Under the pieces are notes generated by a model, which did not search any database, was not told the DNA's origin, and saw only the letters and a program-made list of their open reading frames with translations. Shown here piece by piece: positions 10,115 to 23,933 of a DNA stretch of 64,000 bases (its first letter is position 1; each line of letters starts with the position of its first letter). The translations under genes were made by a program, and so were the position numbers. Source of the DNA: Aphelocoma coerulescens (taxonomy: Eukaryota > Chordata > Aves > Passeriformes > Corvidae); assembly GCF_041296385.1 (NCBI RefSeq), contig NC_091023.1, positions 8,432,924 through 8,496,923 of the forward strand, in the 5' to 3' direction.

Positions 10115-13100
10115 TTCAGTGAGTACCTGTGAGTGACAGCAGGAATTTGTAGCTTGAACTTGTGTGGTTTTGTAGGAAAAATCTAACAAGTTACATAGGA
10201 ATTTGCTAATCAATGTGAGAAGGGGTCCAAGGCAATGGGTAGAACGCATGTATATGAGATCTGCCTTTTGCATGTATGGCTGTAGATGGTCAAAGTTTGT
10301 CTGATTCATTTTAGATCTGCCCTTGAGGCTTTGCCACTGTAGCACAAGCAGGTGGAGAGAAGGGAAGTGACCAACATGAGCTCACCCTACATATGCAATT
10401 AAGTTTGGAAAATTTGTCTGGATTGGTGGGTTGGGCTGGATAGCACAGATTTAGAGTAGCTAGAGAAGCTCACAGTTCTGGGAAGGAATGAAAAACTTTA
10501 GATCAGTGATGAAAACTTAGGAAAGGCCATGTAAAAGTCCACATTTGAAAATGTTGAATAATGTTGTCATTGTGCAGAAGGTTTTCTTATTTTACTTCTT
10601 AGACTCAAACAAGTTGCTCTGTGCCCTGTAGGCATATATGTATTTTTAATAAGTCCTTATCTTGCCATCCACTTTGAAGCAAAAACTAAACAATAAAATA
10701 GAATAAAGGTAGGAAAAAATAAATATTTTCATGAAACCCATGACCTAAACTGAGCCAATTCCATACATCATATGTAGGAATTTGATTTATGTAGTAAGCA
10801 AATTAATATGGCAGTGAGATTTCCAACTGGAGAGCACATGAATTTATTTTTATTGAAATGTTTCATAGTTTGCATTTTTAATACATTATGAAATGTGAAA
10901 GGAGTCTGATGCCCAGAACACAAGGTTCCCTCACACTCACACATTGCTTAACCCAGTTGTGCTAATAAACCTTTATAGGCTTATGTTTTTCCAGTCCAAA
11001 TCTCAGCACAGCCTCAGAAGCACAACCTGCTGAAATTTATGGGAAAACAACAACAGCTTGAAGGAGAAAAATGTGGTAGTAGAGGGGATAGGAAATGTTC
11101 CTGTTCTCCCCACTGAGAAGACAAATGATGAGAGACTTTTTTCTGATTCTTTTTCTTTTTTTCCTCAAACCTCACAGCGTTTCCCTCGCTTTCTATAAGA
11201 AAAATTAGCCTTAAGAAAAAGAAATTCAATGATCATAAAGCATGAAGAGAAAGAGGAATTGATCTTGGATACAAGATGGGATTGAGTTATAATATAACAA
11301 GTTACAGGTCTTTTCCTACTGAAAAGCAGAACCAATTGATTTATTATCGTGACTCTCAGCTTGCATTTTTTTTAGTAAGGAGCTGTAGATGCAAGGTAGC
11401 ACGTCTCCTTTGATTTGCCACACTATGTCTTAATTACCAATGCTAGAAGTTCATGGCAGCATTTTCCAACTTCAAAGGTTTCAGCAGCTTAAACAGCATG
11501 AATGGATCAGATTTGTAAGAACAGTGACAATGATATGGTGTCTTCATATTTTAGAATCGTCAGCTCATTTTTTATTTATTGTACATCAAAGTGAAAATAA
11601 GCACACAGAGAAGATAATGGGTTTAGTCAGCATTCTCTTCTTTTGCTATCGGAGGAATTGAAAACATTCTCTTGTTTCAAGAACTGGGATTCAGAACTGC
11701 AGTTAGTAGGGAGGGTATTATTCTCATGGAAGAGGTAAATATTCTTAAAATTCTATTCTAGATATCTTTGAGCTTTCCCTACTTTTTGATATTTACATCA
11801 TTAAGACTCAAAGAAACTCTGCAAATATGCTAGGAAAAGGCTGGTGTAAGGGTAAGAAAATGTGGCACATGAGATCAAGGGCATGGCATGGGTGATTTTG
11901 CTTCTGTAGAGTCCAGTTCAACAGATCATTTAGGGAGTTCTTTTAGTTTAAGAATGGAAGTAGCCATTCCTAAAAACGTGGTGTGGTTAGAAACAGGAGC
12001 AAGTCTCTCTCAGTGGAATTGCTGACTGGACGTTAAATTGTTTACTTGGTGCAGTGGTGAAATGCAGCATAATGATGGTGCAGCAATGGCAGAGTCCATG
12101 CCAAGCTAGAGCATCTCAGCTGTGGGGCTTACTAGAGCACTAAAGAATCTTTAACCAGGTTGGGAATGACCAGAGGGTGATTGCCCCAGTTCAATATGAA
12201 TGTTGGTTTTAAAATAGCGATACGTGTAGTGTTATGGAAATTTGTTTTGTATTGCAATAGAGAATTAAAATGTAGCCCAAATTCTTATGTAAATTGCCTT
12301 AAATAATTATTTATAAATTAAAATATACACGGCATGATTTATATGCTTCCATTTACTCAATCTATTAAGGATTATTCTCTGTATTGCCTTTTGAGTTATC
12401 TGAAATGAGCATTACTGTTTGTAAAAGGTCTGCTGGAGACTTAAGACCTTGCTGGTTTCTCCTGCAGTGAAAGATAGCTGAAAGGTCATTACATTTCTTG
12501 CTGCTTTATGAAACCCAGGCTATAATCAGTGCATCAGGTGAAATATCTATTTTCCTTACTCAGTGATTGGCAGAGGGGATGGGTTCAAATCTCTTTATCG
12601 CTGTACCATAATAAAGAACAAAAAATACTATTGCTCTTCCTAGTGATCTGGCTGTGAAAATAAATTAAAATAATCAGTGTCAGCAGAGAAAACAAGAGGA
12701 AAATATTATGATGTAGCATATGGAAATGAGAGAGACAATATCTTGCATTGACATAATAATAAAATCATATCTTTATAAAATGATGAAGGTTTTGTTGTCC
12801 AGAGTCTTTTCAAATCTTTCATGCTTGAAAAACATTGAGAGCTATAAGTAATATCTAATAAATCAACATGTTAAGCACTAATTTGTTTGTACTATCTGCC
12901 AATACTGCCACTGTCAGGACATCATTTTGTATATGGTAAATCTTTCACAGATGCACATCTTGATCAGCCAGGCTTTTTCCATGCCCTTTTTCTCAAATGA
13001 AATGACATCAAGTTGTTACAATATTTTTGATCCTCATGGAGGAGCTTTCTTTCTTAGTTTTTTTTTTTTTAATTTAGGAGTTTTTTATTTGAGCAATTCA

Positions 13101-15940
13101 AAACACTTATTGGTGTATAATATTAAAACACTTGCATGGTGCACTACACTTGATCAAGACATGCTTAATTGGGACTCTGTTTAATCTTAGAGAACTGATT
13201 CCAAACTGATAGCAATGACGGTTGTCTAACTGGAATGGTAGTTCTGTAAATAGCAGATATCAGTCTGCAGTTTTGTCAGATTTGCATCCAAACTTTGCAT
13301 CTCTGTGTCATAGATCACACAGCTGAAAAAAACAAGAAGACTGATTTATTTCAAGTAACACAGGAGAACAAGAAGAACATACCATCTCCTTTGACACTTC
13401 CTTTCCTCAGTCTTGTCTTCACCAATCCAGTTTTCCTCCCTTTTCTCTTTTTCTGATGGATCCCTATTCCTTACACTCGATGTACAGCTTGGGTTTCCGA
13501 AATTTACAGAGGGAGCATTGTACAAGGATCTCAATGAGATCTTATGCGAAGGAAGCAGAAGGAACACTTTGAGCCTTCCATCTTTCCAGATGACTAATAA
13601 TTCCTCTCATTCCCCCAATTAAGCTTGCAGCCTACTTCCACTGTGTTATCTGTTTTGTTTTCTTTTCCTCAGAATTCACAGTAAATTCTTTGTATGTTTT
13701 CCATGCCCTGAAGCTGGTTGTGGAGGTTACCAAAGATCTGGTTATATCTGAATTATTCTCTTCATTACAATTCCTTACCCTGCTCCTTATCCTTGCAAGG
13801 ATGGATATTCCTCTTCTGCCCCAATACTGGCCCAGCAGCTGATCCTTAGCCTGCCTGTTTGCTGAGGTGTCTTGGTTTGCCTGTTCTCTGCCTCTTTCTG
13901 GCCTTTCTTTTGCTTAAGAAAAGAGGAGGCCCAAATTATCTGCCTTCTTTGGTGTAGATGTCACTGCTGTGGGTAGGGAGCAGTAGACAATCATATGATT
14001 GGTTAATAGAATATTTATTATAATGAAGAAAAGTAAAAATCTTGTATGCAACTGTGCCCCAATTTCACACCCTATGGCAAGTTTTACAGGCCTAGATACC
14101 CTGATAAAGATATTCTAGTGCTTAGCCTTTTCTTTTTAAGATGCAGGTGGACACAGTCTGTTTCTGAGGTATGTTGTCATGGTTGTGAGTACTTTTGCCC
14201 AATATGATAAATCCTGGCCTAAATACTGGGGTCTGTGTTTTGCAAAATATTCTTTGTAATGGATATGAGGTTTATGACATTGTAAATAGAGGGCATGGCT
14301 GTCTTTTTCATCAGAGGGAATAAAGAAAACAGTAAAATTTCTTACTTTTTTGTGCTGTTGGTTCAAGGTTTGACTTAATAAGCAGTGAGAGGTGAGTTCA
14401 GACACTGCATATAAAGGTGATGGCGGTATGAATTCACTTTTCTCCAGCTTTTGATAACCTGTCTTAATAGGGCCCTGACCTCTGCTTTCACAGTGTCAAG
14501 CACAGTAGAAATAACAAATGATGGAAAAGTGAAGTTTGATGGCAGGATCTATTGGGGTTAAATTCTTTCAGCAACCTTTGAAAACTTGATTCTTCAGCAG
14601 CAGGAAGAAACAGGGTGTCTGTGGCAATCAGTACAGTGGTTGTGTCATAGAAACTTGCAGTAGAAGAATAGGTAACATTTTTATTCTCAATTTTTTCAAG
14701 GAAAATTGGGGGACCATGTGAGTGATCATTTGCACTGACTATCTTAGCATATCTTTTGAAAAGACTTTTATGCAAATTTTAATATTAGTGAGAAACAGGG
14801 TCTTAATCTGTTACTGATAATCCTTCCCAACATTAGTTCGTATTCTTGCCTTACAAGCAGTGTGATGTTAATCAAGTGGAAAAAGATAGGAATAAGCAAA
14901 TGCATAACTGTACTTTGCAGTGGATGCTGTTCTGTCCTACTTAGTCCCCAATGGGAGCAAAAGAAATTCCTCTGTATTGGCCAGTGAGTAGCCAAATCAC
15001 ACTTGAGAAATTCTTTTGCTAAATTCACTTTAGGTGGTCCAAACTACAAATCATGAATGTAATGCTGTTTCTCAAAATTATAGGAGTGATTGATATTTAA
15101 TTAAGTATATAAAGTTCTTACCTCACCAGGCAAAATATATTGTCTTGAACAATAGTGGTGTTAGTGAAAATTCATGTTCTTCCGGTAAAAAAAAGTTGAT
15201 TTTTGAATATTGTTACCTGTCTAGGTGTTTGTATCATACAAGAATATATATAGTTGGAAGAGGTCTTGAGGCAAAAGCAGAAAAAACTGTTATGACAAGT
15301 ATACTTAAAAAAATATAAGAAAAAAATTGTTATGAAGTTTTAAAGTTGTCTGACTTCTTAATGACTGTACATCTTAACTTCTATAACTTCTGTTATGAAG
15401 GATTCAGACTGCAGCCTAACCAAAGTGTATTATCCAGCAGAGAGGTCCTTCAGCTACGTGCACGTACTGAGAAAATGGGTACCATTTTGTTCAACAGCCT
15501 CTGAAGTGAACAAACAAATTGTCCTACCATCCTGTGAGAGACAGGTGGGAAGAACATGGGAAAGAATATTTAGGCTGTACGAAGGGCATTTAAGCACAAG
15601 ACATAACCTAGAGCATCCCCTTAGCTGTTCTGAACTTATCCGCTGCACTTTAGCATTAGAGATTTCATAATGAGTCAGGACAAAATGCCATTTGGAAATT
15701 TGTTTATGTGGAGTAGAAAATATGCACACACAGGACCAGACTTGACAAGAAGCTGTGGAGGATTGTTAAAGAGGAGAGAAATTTGGGAGATATGGTAATG
15801 AATGTAGAGAAAGGCTTCTAGTGTATGTACATATGGACTCTGTTGCAGATATGCAGCAAGGCAAACGTGTGTGTGTAGAAAGGAGACTGAGGGAAGACTA
15901 CAGGGCAACCACTGCAGAGCAGAGCAAGAGGATAAAATGT
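10115..15940. other. Single-copy DNA, no gene recognised
   Basis: No coding gene or clear repeat. Features seen: a T13 run at 13058-13070, an AT-rich patch at 12300-12335, and a stretch at 12430-12610 that reads as complex, non-repetitive sequence of the kind often conserved. A passage near 13868 begins 'tgtcttggttt', which recalls songbird LTR starts, but nothing else supports an LTR. Open frames up to 95 codons are unremarkable. Confidence 0.55.
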
Positions 15941-16010
15941 GGAAGAAAGGGATTTATGAAGTATTGGGACTGAAAATATGTATGTATTCTCAGTGCTTCC
16001 CAAAGCAAGT

Positions 16011-16057
16011 ATTGCACAATAAAGTGCAATGGAGTTCAAACTAAATGTACTCCATTG
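16011..16057. repeat. Two overlapping inverted repeats
   Basis: The first dyad is ATTGCAC (16011-16017) / GTGCAAT (16024-16030) with a 6-nt loop. The second is CAATGGAGT (16027-16035) / ACTCCATTG (16049-16057) with a 13-nt loop. They share bases 16027-16030, so as RNA the two hairpins would exclude one another. The first also contains ATTGCACAAT, close to a C/EBP site. No transcript is known here, so a chance origin remains likely. Confidence 0.4.
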
Positions 16058-16210
16058 TTAGAGCAATGCTGTAAACCACCTGAAATATTACAACTGTTAC
16101 CTGGGGCATCATTAATATCCGGGGATTATTTCATAAATCAGGCCCTAAAACATAATAGAGTGGAGAGGGTCGGTGCTTTTTGTAAAGATGAGATTGAATT
16201 GTAAGAGAAT

Positions 16211-16227
16211 TAATGATACCATCATTA
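16211..16227. promoter_or_regulatory. Palindromic homeodomain-type dyad
   Basis: TAATGAT (16211-16217) and ATCATTA (16221-16227) are exact complements with a 3-bp spacer. This gives two inverted TAAT cores in the spacing used by homeodomain dimers. It lies in complex, non-repetitive sequence (16080-16235) that looks enhancer-like. Confidence 0.3.
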
Positions 16228-17019
16228 CCGCCTTTAATCTATTTTATAGAAAACTGCTTCTCCTTTTATGAACACTTTGCCCTTTAGAAAATTCTCTAAT
16301 GATTCTGAGTAAGCAAATTTTTTGAAGTTTTCTTCCAAGTGTTTAAAATAAAGATCTTTTGTTTGGTCTTTCCATGAGGAAAGGAATAGGATCTGTAACA
16401 GTTTGTTTAGTTTTCTCGGTGGAAGCAAATAAATACATGAAGTTTCACTAAGGCCGAGTTTATCTGTATGCACTGTACTTCTGACTGAGTAAACCACATA
16501 GTCACCAGTGTAGCTTGTATCCCTGCTACTAATGCTTGAATAATTGTGGATGGAAAAATAGACGTATGGGCCTAATATTTAGGAGAAACTAAGACTGAAT
16601 AACTAACTGCCACAAGAAACAGCCAAAAGAAATTCTTTATTTCTCAACTAAGACATTGACTTCCTTGCTGAGTGTCTTCACAGAGCAGCTTAACATTTGT
16701 TATTGGCGTAGGTTGAACTTTGCATCAGGGAAGAGTTTCTATTTTTCATTTTTGATCATTAGATCTCTGTTTTTTACTTTCATGAATTGTACATTGGACC
16801 CACCTTCTCTTATGGAGTTTTTTGTGCTAATTCCTCCAATCTAAAGATGATGCTCAATGTAAAAAAGCTACTGAAAACCTGACCTTCAATCTAAACTGTA
16901 ACTAGTTTATAACAAGCTCTCTTTTCCTGTGTTTCATTACTGCGACAAAATCTCTTTTTTTTCATACCTCAGAATGATAAGGCAGAGTGGGAAAAAAATC
17001 ATTTTCCATCATAAGGCAC
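16228..17019. other. Single-copy DNA, no gene recognised
   Basis: No gene, repeat family or strong dyad seen. Open frames of 62 and 87 codons lack any recognisable domain. Confidence 0.5.
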
Positions 17020-17330
17020 ACATGAAAGGAAGATGGGCTTAAGCATGCAGAATTGATTTATTTGCATTCTTCTATTGCCTTGGATGCTGCATCACTGAAA
17101 GGAGTTAATATCATATCTTTGATTTGGCCTCTGGAATGGCAGGCCCTGAAAATCAAGCATGCTTATTAAAGCAGACAAATAATCTAGTCCAATGGAGTCA
17201 CAGCATCTATTGATTCATTTGGAAACACTGCTGACTTGTAGCAAAAACCTTTTTGGAATCTGTGGCTGGCCATGTGGCAGGCTTTGAACAAAGAACATTT
17301 TGGAATTGGTTAGCTCTCCTGAAAAAGTAA
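17020..17330. promoter_or_regulatory. Enhancer-like motif cluster (candidate)
   Basis: Complex non-repetitive sequence with several close matches to developmental factor sites. These are a POU octamer on the minus strand (ATTTGCAT, 17060-17067), a TCF/LEF-type CTTTGAT near 17117, a perfect 10-bp palindrome AAGCATGCTT (17155-17164), and an inverted SOX/TCF-like pair CTTTGAACAAAG (17282-17293). Motif clustering is suggestive only. Whether it is a conserved noncoding element needs cross-species alignment. Confidence 0.25.
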
Positions 17331-17949
17331 TTATCTGCTTTTCTTAGTGCTTCTGAATATCACCCTAACCCCACCAAAGACTTGTTTGTAATATTTCTCT
17401 TTTCCACTTGTTATTCTATTCTTGGCATTTTTGTTAGTCTCCTGCAGGTTCCTCACACAGTGAGAGTCGTTGGTGTCAGCAGAGTGATGACATAACCACA
17501 AGTTTCCTGTTTGTTTTAAGAACAGTACAAAACTCTCCTGTTAATCTTGTATCTCATATAATTTACTACAAAAAAAGGTTGCTTACTCAGATACCTCCCA
17601 GTCTAATTTCCTGATTCAGCCCCCATCTTCAAGCAATCCCATTAACACTTCTCCCAGTTTACACAGTGAGAAGCAGGAAAGTGCTGGTCTCTGTGATAGT
17701 GGTATGAGTTTGTTCATTAAATTCTGATTCTGCAAAAGGCGCTTCTTATCAGATTGACAAAGGGATATGCCAACATTTCTGCTGATGGGCCGTCTTGGGG
17801 ATAGACCTTGCCTTAATCTTATAATAGATTGAGTTTTGGAGCAGGGAGTCCTTAGTGAAGTAAGTGCCATTCCATACCTTGAGCTGATGATGAATCATAC
17901 CTCTGTTTTAAAGAATAGCAATTGGAGGTAGGAGTCAATTTTAAAAGTG
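17331..17949. other. Single-copy DNA, no gene recognised
   Basis: No supported gene. An 84-codon minus-strand open frame (17616-17870) has no recognisable domain. Confidence 0.5.
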
Positions 17950-18030
17950 TCCAAAGTGACACTGGAAAATTAAGGCCCTGTCAGAACTGGAACCCAGAAG
18001 CTCAGTTGTTGTCATTTTAGTCCCTCAATG
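17950..18030 (-). mobile_element. Weak MIR-like SINE relic
   Basis: CCAAAGTGACACTGGAAAAT followed by AGAACTGGAACCCAGAAGCTC-like sequence parallels the reverse complement of MIR ('ccaaggtcacac...agctggaacccag'). The similarity is by eye and strongly diverged. Confidence 0.3.
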
Positions 18031-19861
18031 GAGCTCTAGCAGAATTAGTCCAAAGGAGGGCCAGATTAGCTCCTGACCCTCCGAAACCCAGCTGCGGGCT
18101 TTGAGGTCATCTTTCTATCTTCCATTACATTGCAACAACAAAAAAAGAACACCTGAAAACTCTGACCTGAGTGAATTTCATTGTTCTTTTCTTTCTGAAT
18201 TACTCCATGGACGAATTCAGTCTGTTTTACTTTTTTATAAGGCAAACCTTTTCATAGACACAGCAGTCAAAAAAATGGTTTCAAATCTGTGAATAAAAGA
18301 GTGTCCATACCTTTTTGCTTCTGGTTTTACATTAGAAAGGTGCACCGTTTAACTGTGAAGCAGGAAGCAGCAAAATCTAGTCAGGAGGTACAACAATCAG
18401 CAGCAAGTATCTCAGCTCAAGTGGAATAATGACCAGGCAATCAAGGAAGATGCTCTCCTGACTCTCAGACGAGAACTTTGATACCCAAATCCATGTAAAA
18501 CCACCAGCCTGTCAGTGAGTTGAGACTAAGAATCTACACTTCAAGAAAAGGAACCCATAAATGAACTTCCAATGCTGATGACATTTCCTTCAGGAGACTT
18601 TCACTGGCCTTCATGTTTCAGCACTTTTGGACTGACACGCTCTTAACTTCTATTTTCCATCCAGCCCCACAAGCCATGAGGAGTTGATTATTTTAATATT
18701 GTAATGCTTCAGAAATCTTTACAAAAGAAGCCGAGTACATTTTGCATTTGGGACAGTTAGCAAAAGAGAGAAGGAACCAGCAACATGGGTTTGTCTTTGG
18801 TAAATGTGACTGTTAGAGGTGATCTCTGAGAAAGCCCATTACCTTCTCCATTATATGCATTTTGTAAAATTTGCCACATAATAAGTGTTGAATCGGAGAA
18901 ATCACCATTTTAGCATCCTTGCTCTTTCAGAATGAGAAAAGAGAAATGTGTACAAAGCTTTCGAGCACAAATACTTTTTTTGATTTTCGGTGCACTTCCC
19001 TTCTTCACCTTAGTCCCATTTCTTTTGGGAATTGACTCTAGCAGGGAAGTAGAGCTATGTTTAAACTTTGACTGGTAAAGTAAAAAATTATAGCTGATTA
19101 TTGATTTGTTTTTCTGAATTAAAGGTGTACTGAAATTGCAAATTGTCACCAAAGAGTGAAATATTACTGTTCGGTAAATATTAACCAGGCCTGTGGCAGA
19201 AAGGAAATCAAATGTAAACTTTGTTTTTCTGAACAGTTTATTGCCTACGAAGTACAGTCACACTGTTCCCTATTTCAGCCACATTCCTAATTGTAGTTCC
19301 TAATTATTTGGGGTCATTATGTATCTTCCATCTTCCAAAGGTCAAAGATACTAATTCTCTTCATGAATAATTTATTTAACAATTGATTGGGTAATGAGTG
19401 AAATGGCTGAATACATTTTTCAGTGGAAAATATTAAACTATATAGTGACATAGTCATGAAATAATAAATGGAAGAAAAATTGTTTGAAAAAGAAGTAGTT
19501 ACAGCAAGTAACTCAGTCAGCTGTAAGACTGGATTTTTTATTTGTCTCCATGAACTTCATCCTTGGAGTATACTTTAAACTCTCAAACTGTAGTGTTATA
19601 TGCATATTTCTGTAGTTAAATGGTAAGATATTAGGTTTTATCTTTATTTGCGCATTGGTCTTAGGTAAGTGAACAGTTTGGAAAAAATTTTCTGTGTTTT
19701 ATTTTTCACGTATTCATTGAAAGTGTATTTATATCAAGTGTCCTAACTCTGCTCACTCTGTTACCTTGTTGTGCTGGATACCACAGACACATCTGATGAA
19801 AGGCAGCTCTTGTCCAGATGATCTCAGTTTAAATAAGCAACATAAGTAATGTACATCAGAA
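18031..19861. other. Single-copy DNA, no gene recognised
   Basis: AT-rich with no recognisable exon. No tandem repeat or transposon end was found. Confidence 0.55.
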
Positions 19862-19952
19862 GTGCAGAGAACTGCAATTACCTGCCTGAGTGATAGATAT
19901 TCTAGTAGAAACCAGGAATCCTGTTTTCTTGTTTACTACTTTACTCCAATGG
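19862..19952 (-). mobile_element. Weak MIR-like SINE relic
   Basis: ACTGCAATTACCTGCCTGAG, then a 'ctagtagaaaccaggaatcctg' type segment, follows the order of MIR in reverse complement (AAGTNACTTGCC..., TAGTAAGTGG...CCAGGATT). Diverged, matched by eye. Confidence 0.3.
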
Positions 19953-22900
19953 GTTGGGCAATGCTGGTTGCCTGAACATTTAAAACAAATTATAGTTAAC
20001 ATAGCTTGATCAGATGTTTGTTTAAAATGTCAAAATTTTTAAAATAAGTAATCTCAAACTTCCAATAAGATTTATTTAAAGACATCTGTGTTTCTTTAAA
20101 ATTCCTACTCATGCACCAAACTTCTTAGACAAAGTCTCTGATTTCCAATAAATGGTGGTAATGTTAATTAAGTATTAATTCTTTAAGACTTTGTTTTTTA
20201 CAAAAGCAGTGAAGAAAACCAACGCATACCTTTGTTTCATCTTGATTTTCAGTTATAAAATATCAGGGGACCCAAAAGAGTAAACTAAATTCTAAAATAA
20301 AATTTGGAGTTTGATATTTTTGAAAATCTCTTATTTTCTGAAGGCTGTGTAGGGCTGGTCAGAGAGCTGAAAAAAAAATAGAAGTATTTGACAGTGATTT
20401 AATATCTGAATCATTTGTTTAGCACTGCAAAATATAGTCATGCTCCTTTGCACTTGCTTCATTTCTCTCGTAGGAAGTAACAGAGCCTGGAACAATGAGA
20501 CTCTGCCAAACATATTATGACACTACAGATTGTTATTCTCTTTCTGAACCAAAAGGGAAATCTTTTACAGGGACAGACCGTGCCCAGTGCCAGCTGTTAC
20601 TGAATGCAGGCAAAAGGGCGGGGATGGAATAGTTGCAGTCTTCTGGAGATGCTCAGGTTCCTACAAACACCATTCTTTTATGGTCTCCCCCTTCCCCCCC
20701 CCTTCTTTTATCATGTCCATAATATTTTTTAATATTTGCTTATGTTAATTTCAATAAGATTCAACCAGGTAGATAAATAAAATATCCTCACATTCCATAA
20801 TCTTGTTGTATGCTAGTTTAACACTATAAATAACCTGAAGCTGTAGCAAGTATCTTTCCCCTGTCTTTCAGAAATCCTTTAGGTAGTGTTGGCCAACTTA
20901 TGCTCACAGTTTGAGTTTCTTTTCTAGTTGTAAAAGAGAAATAAATTTATTTTCCTTGTATTAGAAAGTCTACTGAAGAAAGATAATAGACCACAATAGG
21001 ATAAAAAGCTTTACACAGAGAGCTTCCACTATTGGAAGACACCTGGGTATAGACACTGGAAGAAGGGATTGGGTAGGAGCAATTCTAGAACCCACTTAGT
21101 GTTGTCTTTGATGCAAAAGTCAAATGGGGACTGGCTTTTCATCCTGTCTTTGCTCATTACTTATCAACCAGAAGGTCTGGTCCATGATAAGTATGCGTCT
21201 CATCATATAACTATGTAACATAATTATTTTGGAGGCCCAGCTAAGTAAGAATTATATCTGGAAATGATGATTTAGATAATTCTTCATCAGCAGAGTACTA
21301 TGTACATAGCTAGATATCATTATAGGTGGTGATGAATATTATCCAAGCATTCAATGGCAGAGTGTAAGGAATTCTATATTTATAGTGTGCTCTTCAACAT
21401 ATTATCTTACTACACATATTAACCAGGCATGCTACACTGAAGTCTCCTAATAATGAAGAGACTCCATTCTCAAACTTGAGTTTAAATGTATTCTTGTTTT
21501 ACTCTGTGTTTAATAAGTCAGTTTTAACGTGGTATCATTGAATTCGCACAACAAAATAGTTGCATAACAGTTAAAGCTTAAAATCATTATTTGGAGAGCA
21601 AATCCTGTCCTCCAACCTATGTATCCCGGTTCTCTGATACTTCATGCTTGTGACAAATAGCGTTGTGAGAAAGGCTGGCACTCAGAAGATTCATTTAGGA
21701 GGCTGTTTCATGTGACAAAATGCTGGAGGCTGAAGGCCACTTCTTCTTTCAATTGTATAATATATTTTTTAAGTCTGAAATATTCTCTCCAGTCTGAACT
21801 ATATTTGTTTCATTAGTCACTGTTCTAGTACATAGACTGTAGAATTTGGGCTAATGCTTTACAAAGTGTATATCATTCTCAGGTTAAATATCAATAAATA
21901 ACAGCCCATTTCTATGCTAAAAAAAAAACCCTTCTGCCAAGTTTACAGCCATGGTAAATTCAATTTTATTTGGTAACCTAATAGCTACTTCTTATGAAGG
22001 GTTGTTTCACCCATAAACATCTGCTTTTAATCTGCCTTTGCACTATGATTGTTTAAAAGATACCATAATTTTTTTACTTACTGTATCTATTAGAGCTGTT
22101 CAGATTTTATCAAATTTGTTAATATTGTGCAGCTTTTCTCTTTGCTACTGAGAAAGATTTTAATTTGGAGCACAGATATAGAACACTTAATGAAATAACT
22201 TAAATCTCTATTTTTATTTCCTCATTTTTGCAACTTGTTTTAGTTTATCTGTAAAATAATCAGTGGTATCAAGTAATATAGTGAACTTCAGGATAGGTCT
22301 GTTTGCTATTCTTTAAATTCTATGACTCACAAAACTGAAGGCTACATTAAAGCCAAAAGATCAGTTTTACTAAGAGTTGGTTCATATTGCATATCCAAAT
22401 GATATGCTTTAATGGGTGTCTCTTCCTCTAAATCTCTAGTAAAATTCTGCTTTTGAAAGCCAGTATTTTTATTGGGAGCATTCTGTGATACAAAACTTAG
22501 TGTGCTGCTTTTCACTAAGTGGGCTTTGCAGGCTGTAGATGCTATTGCAAGGAATATTCAAATGCTTATTATTATGCAAAAATTTCTATAATTCTCAAGA
22601 CAGCTGTATTCACAGAATTAATGATGTCATTGTTGGTTTTCTGTAATTTGAAGACAACAGCCCCATTTGTAAGGGTGATGTAGAATATACATGTGAATAG
22701 GTGGTGGGGTTAGAGATGACCTTTCTGATCTGTGAGTTCCTGAATATGGATTAAGGAGGTCAGGCATTAATGCCATTCAGCTAACAAGTGAACGATTTTA
22801 TGCAATTCATTTGAGTCCCAGAGCACCAACTCCTGCATATATTAGTTTCAATATGCAAAATGTATTATTGTTCATCATTTCTAGTAACTGCTGGGAAAAG

Positions 22901-23933
22901 AATTCTGCATACTGCTGCTTTTGGTTATGCTGAAAGATTTAGTCAGTGGCTTAATGTGAGTCAGTTTCCAGAGAGATACGAGCCCACAGAAGCACACTTC
23001 TGGGGTGATTCTGCTTTCTGGTGATAATTTGTTTTAGATTGTCATGATTGTCTTCCACAATGACTGATTTTCCTTTAGAAGGTGCCTGTGCATTCTAATA
23101 GATGTGTTTGTATAGCAGATGTATCTTTCTTTTTATGAGTTGTGACATATTTCTATGTCCACATCTACCAAGACTTTCTGAAATAGTTTTTAAATGCAGA
23201 AGTCCTAAGGTATTCAACAAAACAAAAGGAGCTTGGATTAAATCTTTTTCCCTATCTTCCTGTTAGCAGAAATAGGCCCAATTTAAGGATTTTAACCAAA
23301 AGGTAGTATGATGGTTCCAAAACCATATTCTTTTGGACCAGGCCCAATTTCAGTCAGATTTTCTGAGAATGCCCAGTGAGGCTGTGAATATGAGCAAGGT
23401 CTCTCTCTACTTCCTTTTCCATTCAGTGTACAGGATTCAACCTGCTGTGTCAGCCCTGCAGCCAAAGATATACCTATTGAGCTTGCTCTAGAGAGGTTAA
23501 GGCAATTGATTTTTCATCTTTAAACTACATACTCAGAGTTTTAGAAATCTGATGTAGTTTAAAGTTGTTGGGGTTTTTTTTTAAGAAACAAAACTCAACG
23601 CTGCCTTCACTTATTTGTCATGTCCTTCATCTGTGGGATTCAATCATCTCACAGCTTAGTCCCTGCACAAAGGGATCAGGTGAATTCTATTTACTGAAGA
23701 GCAAAGACACCTGGATTAGTTCCCTGCTGCTAAGGCTTAAGGAACTGAATTGTGCAGAATAGAGTTCATTCAGTTTCTGTGTTTTATAACCTAGTTTATT
23801 AATGACTACAGATTACATTATTGCATAACTCTAAATGATTGTGACTCTTTAGTCAACATTGAAACACAGGAAATTTGGTTTAAACATATGATAAAATTTT
23901 TTACTGGAAAGGAGATTGAGCACTTGAGAGATT
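19953..23933. other. Single-copy DNA with C-rich microtract
   Basis: No gene recognised. A C-rich run at 20687-20702 (C5-TT-C9) and an A9 run at 21920-21928 are the only simple repeats of note. The remainder is AT-rich complex sequence. Confidence 0.55.

Noticed and set aside
13860..14110. Possible LTR start ('tgtcttggttt')
   Set aside because: No matching LTR end, polyadenylation region, primer-binding site or target duplication was visible.
15254..15275. Possible reverse-strand CR1 tail ('agttggaagaggtcttgagg')
   Set aside because: Similarity is confined to about 20 bases, with no terminal 'cacagaatc'-type repeat beside it.
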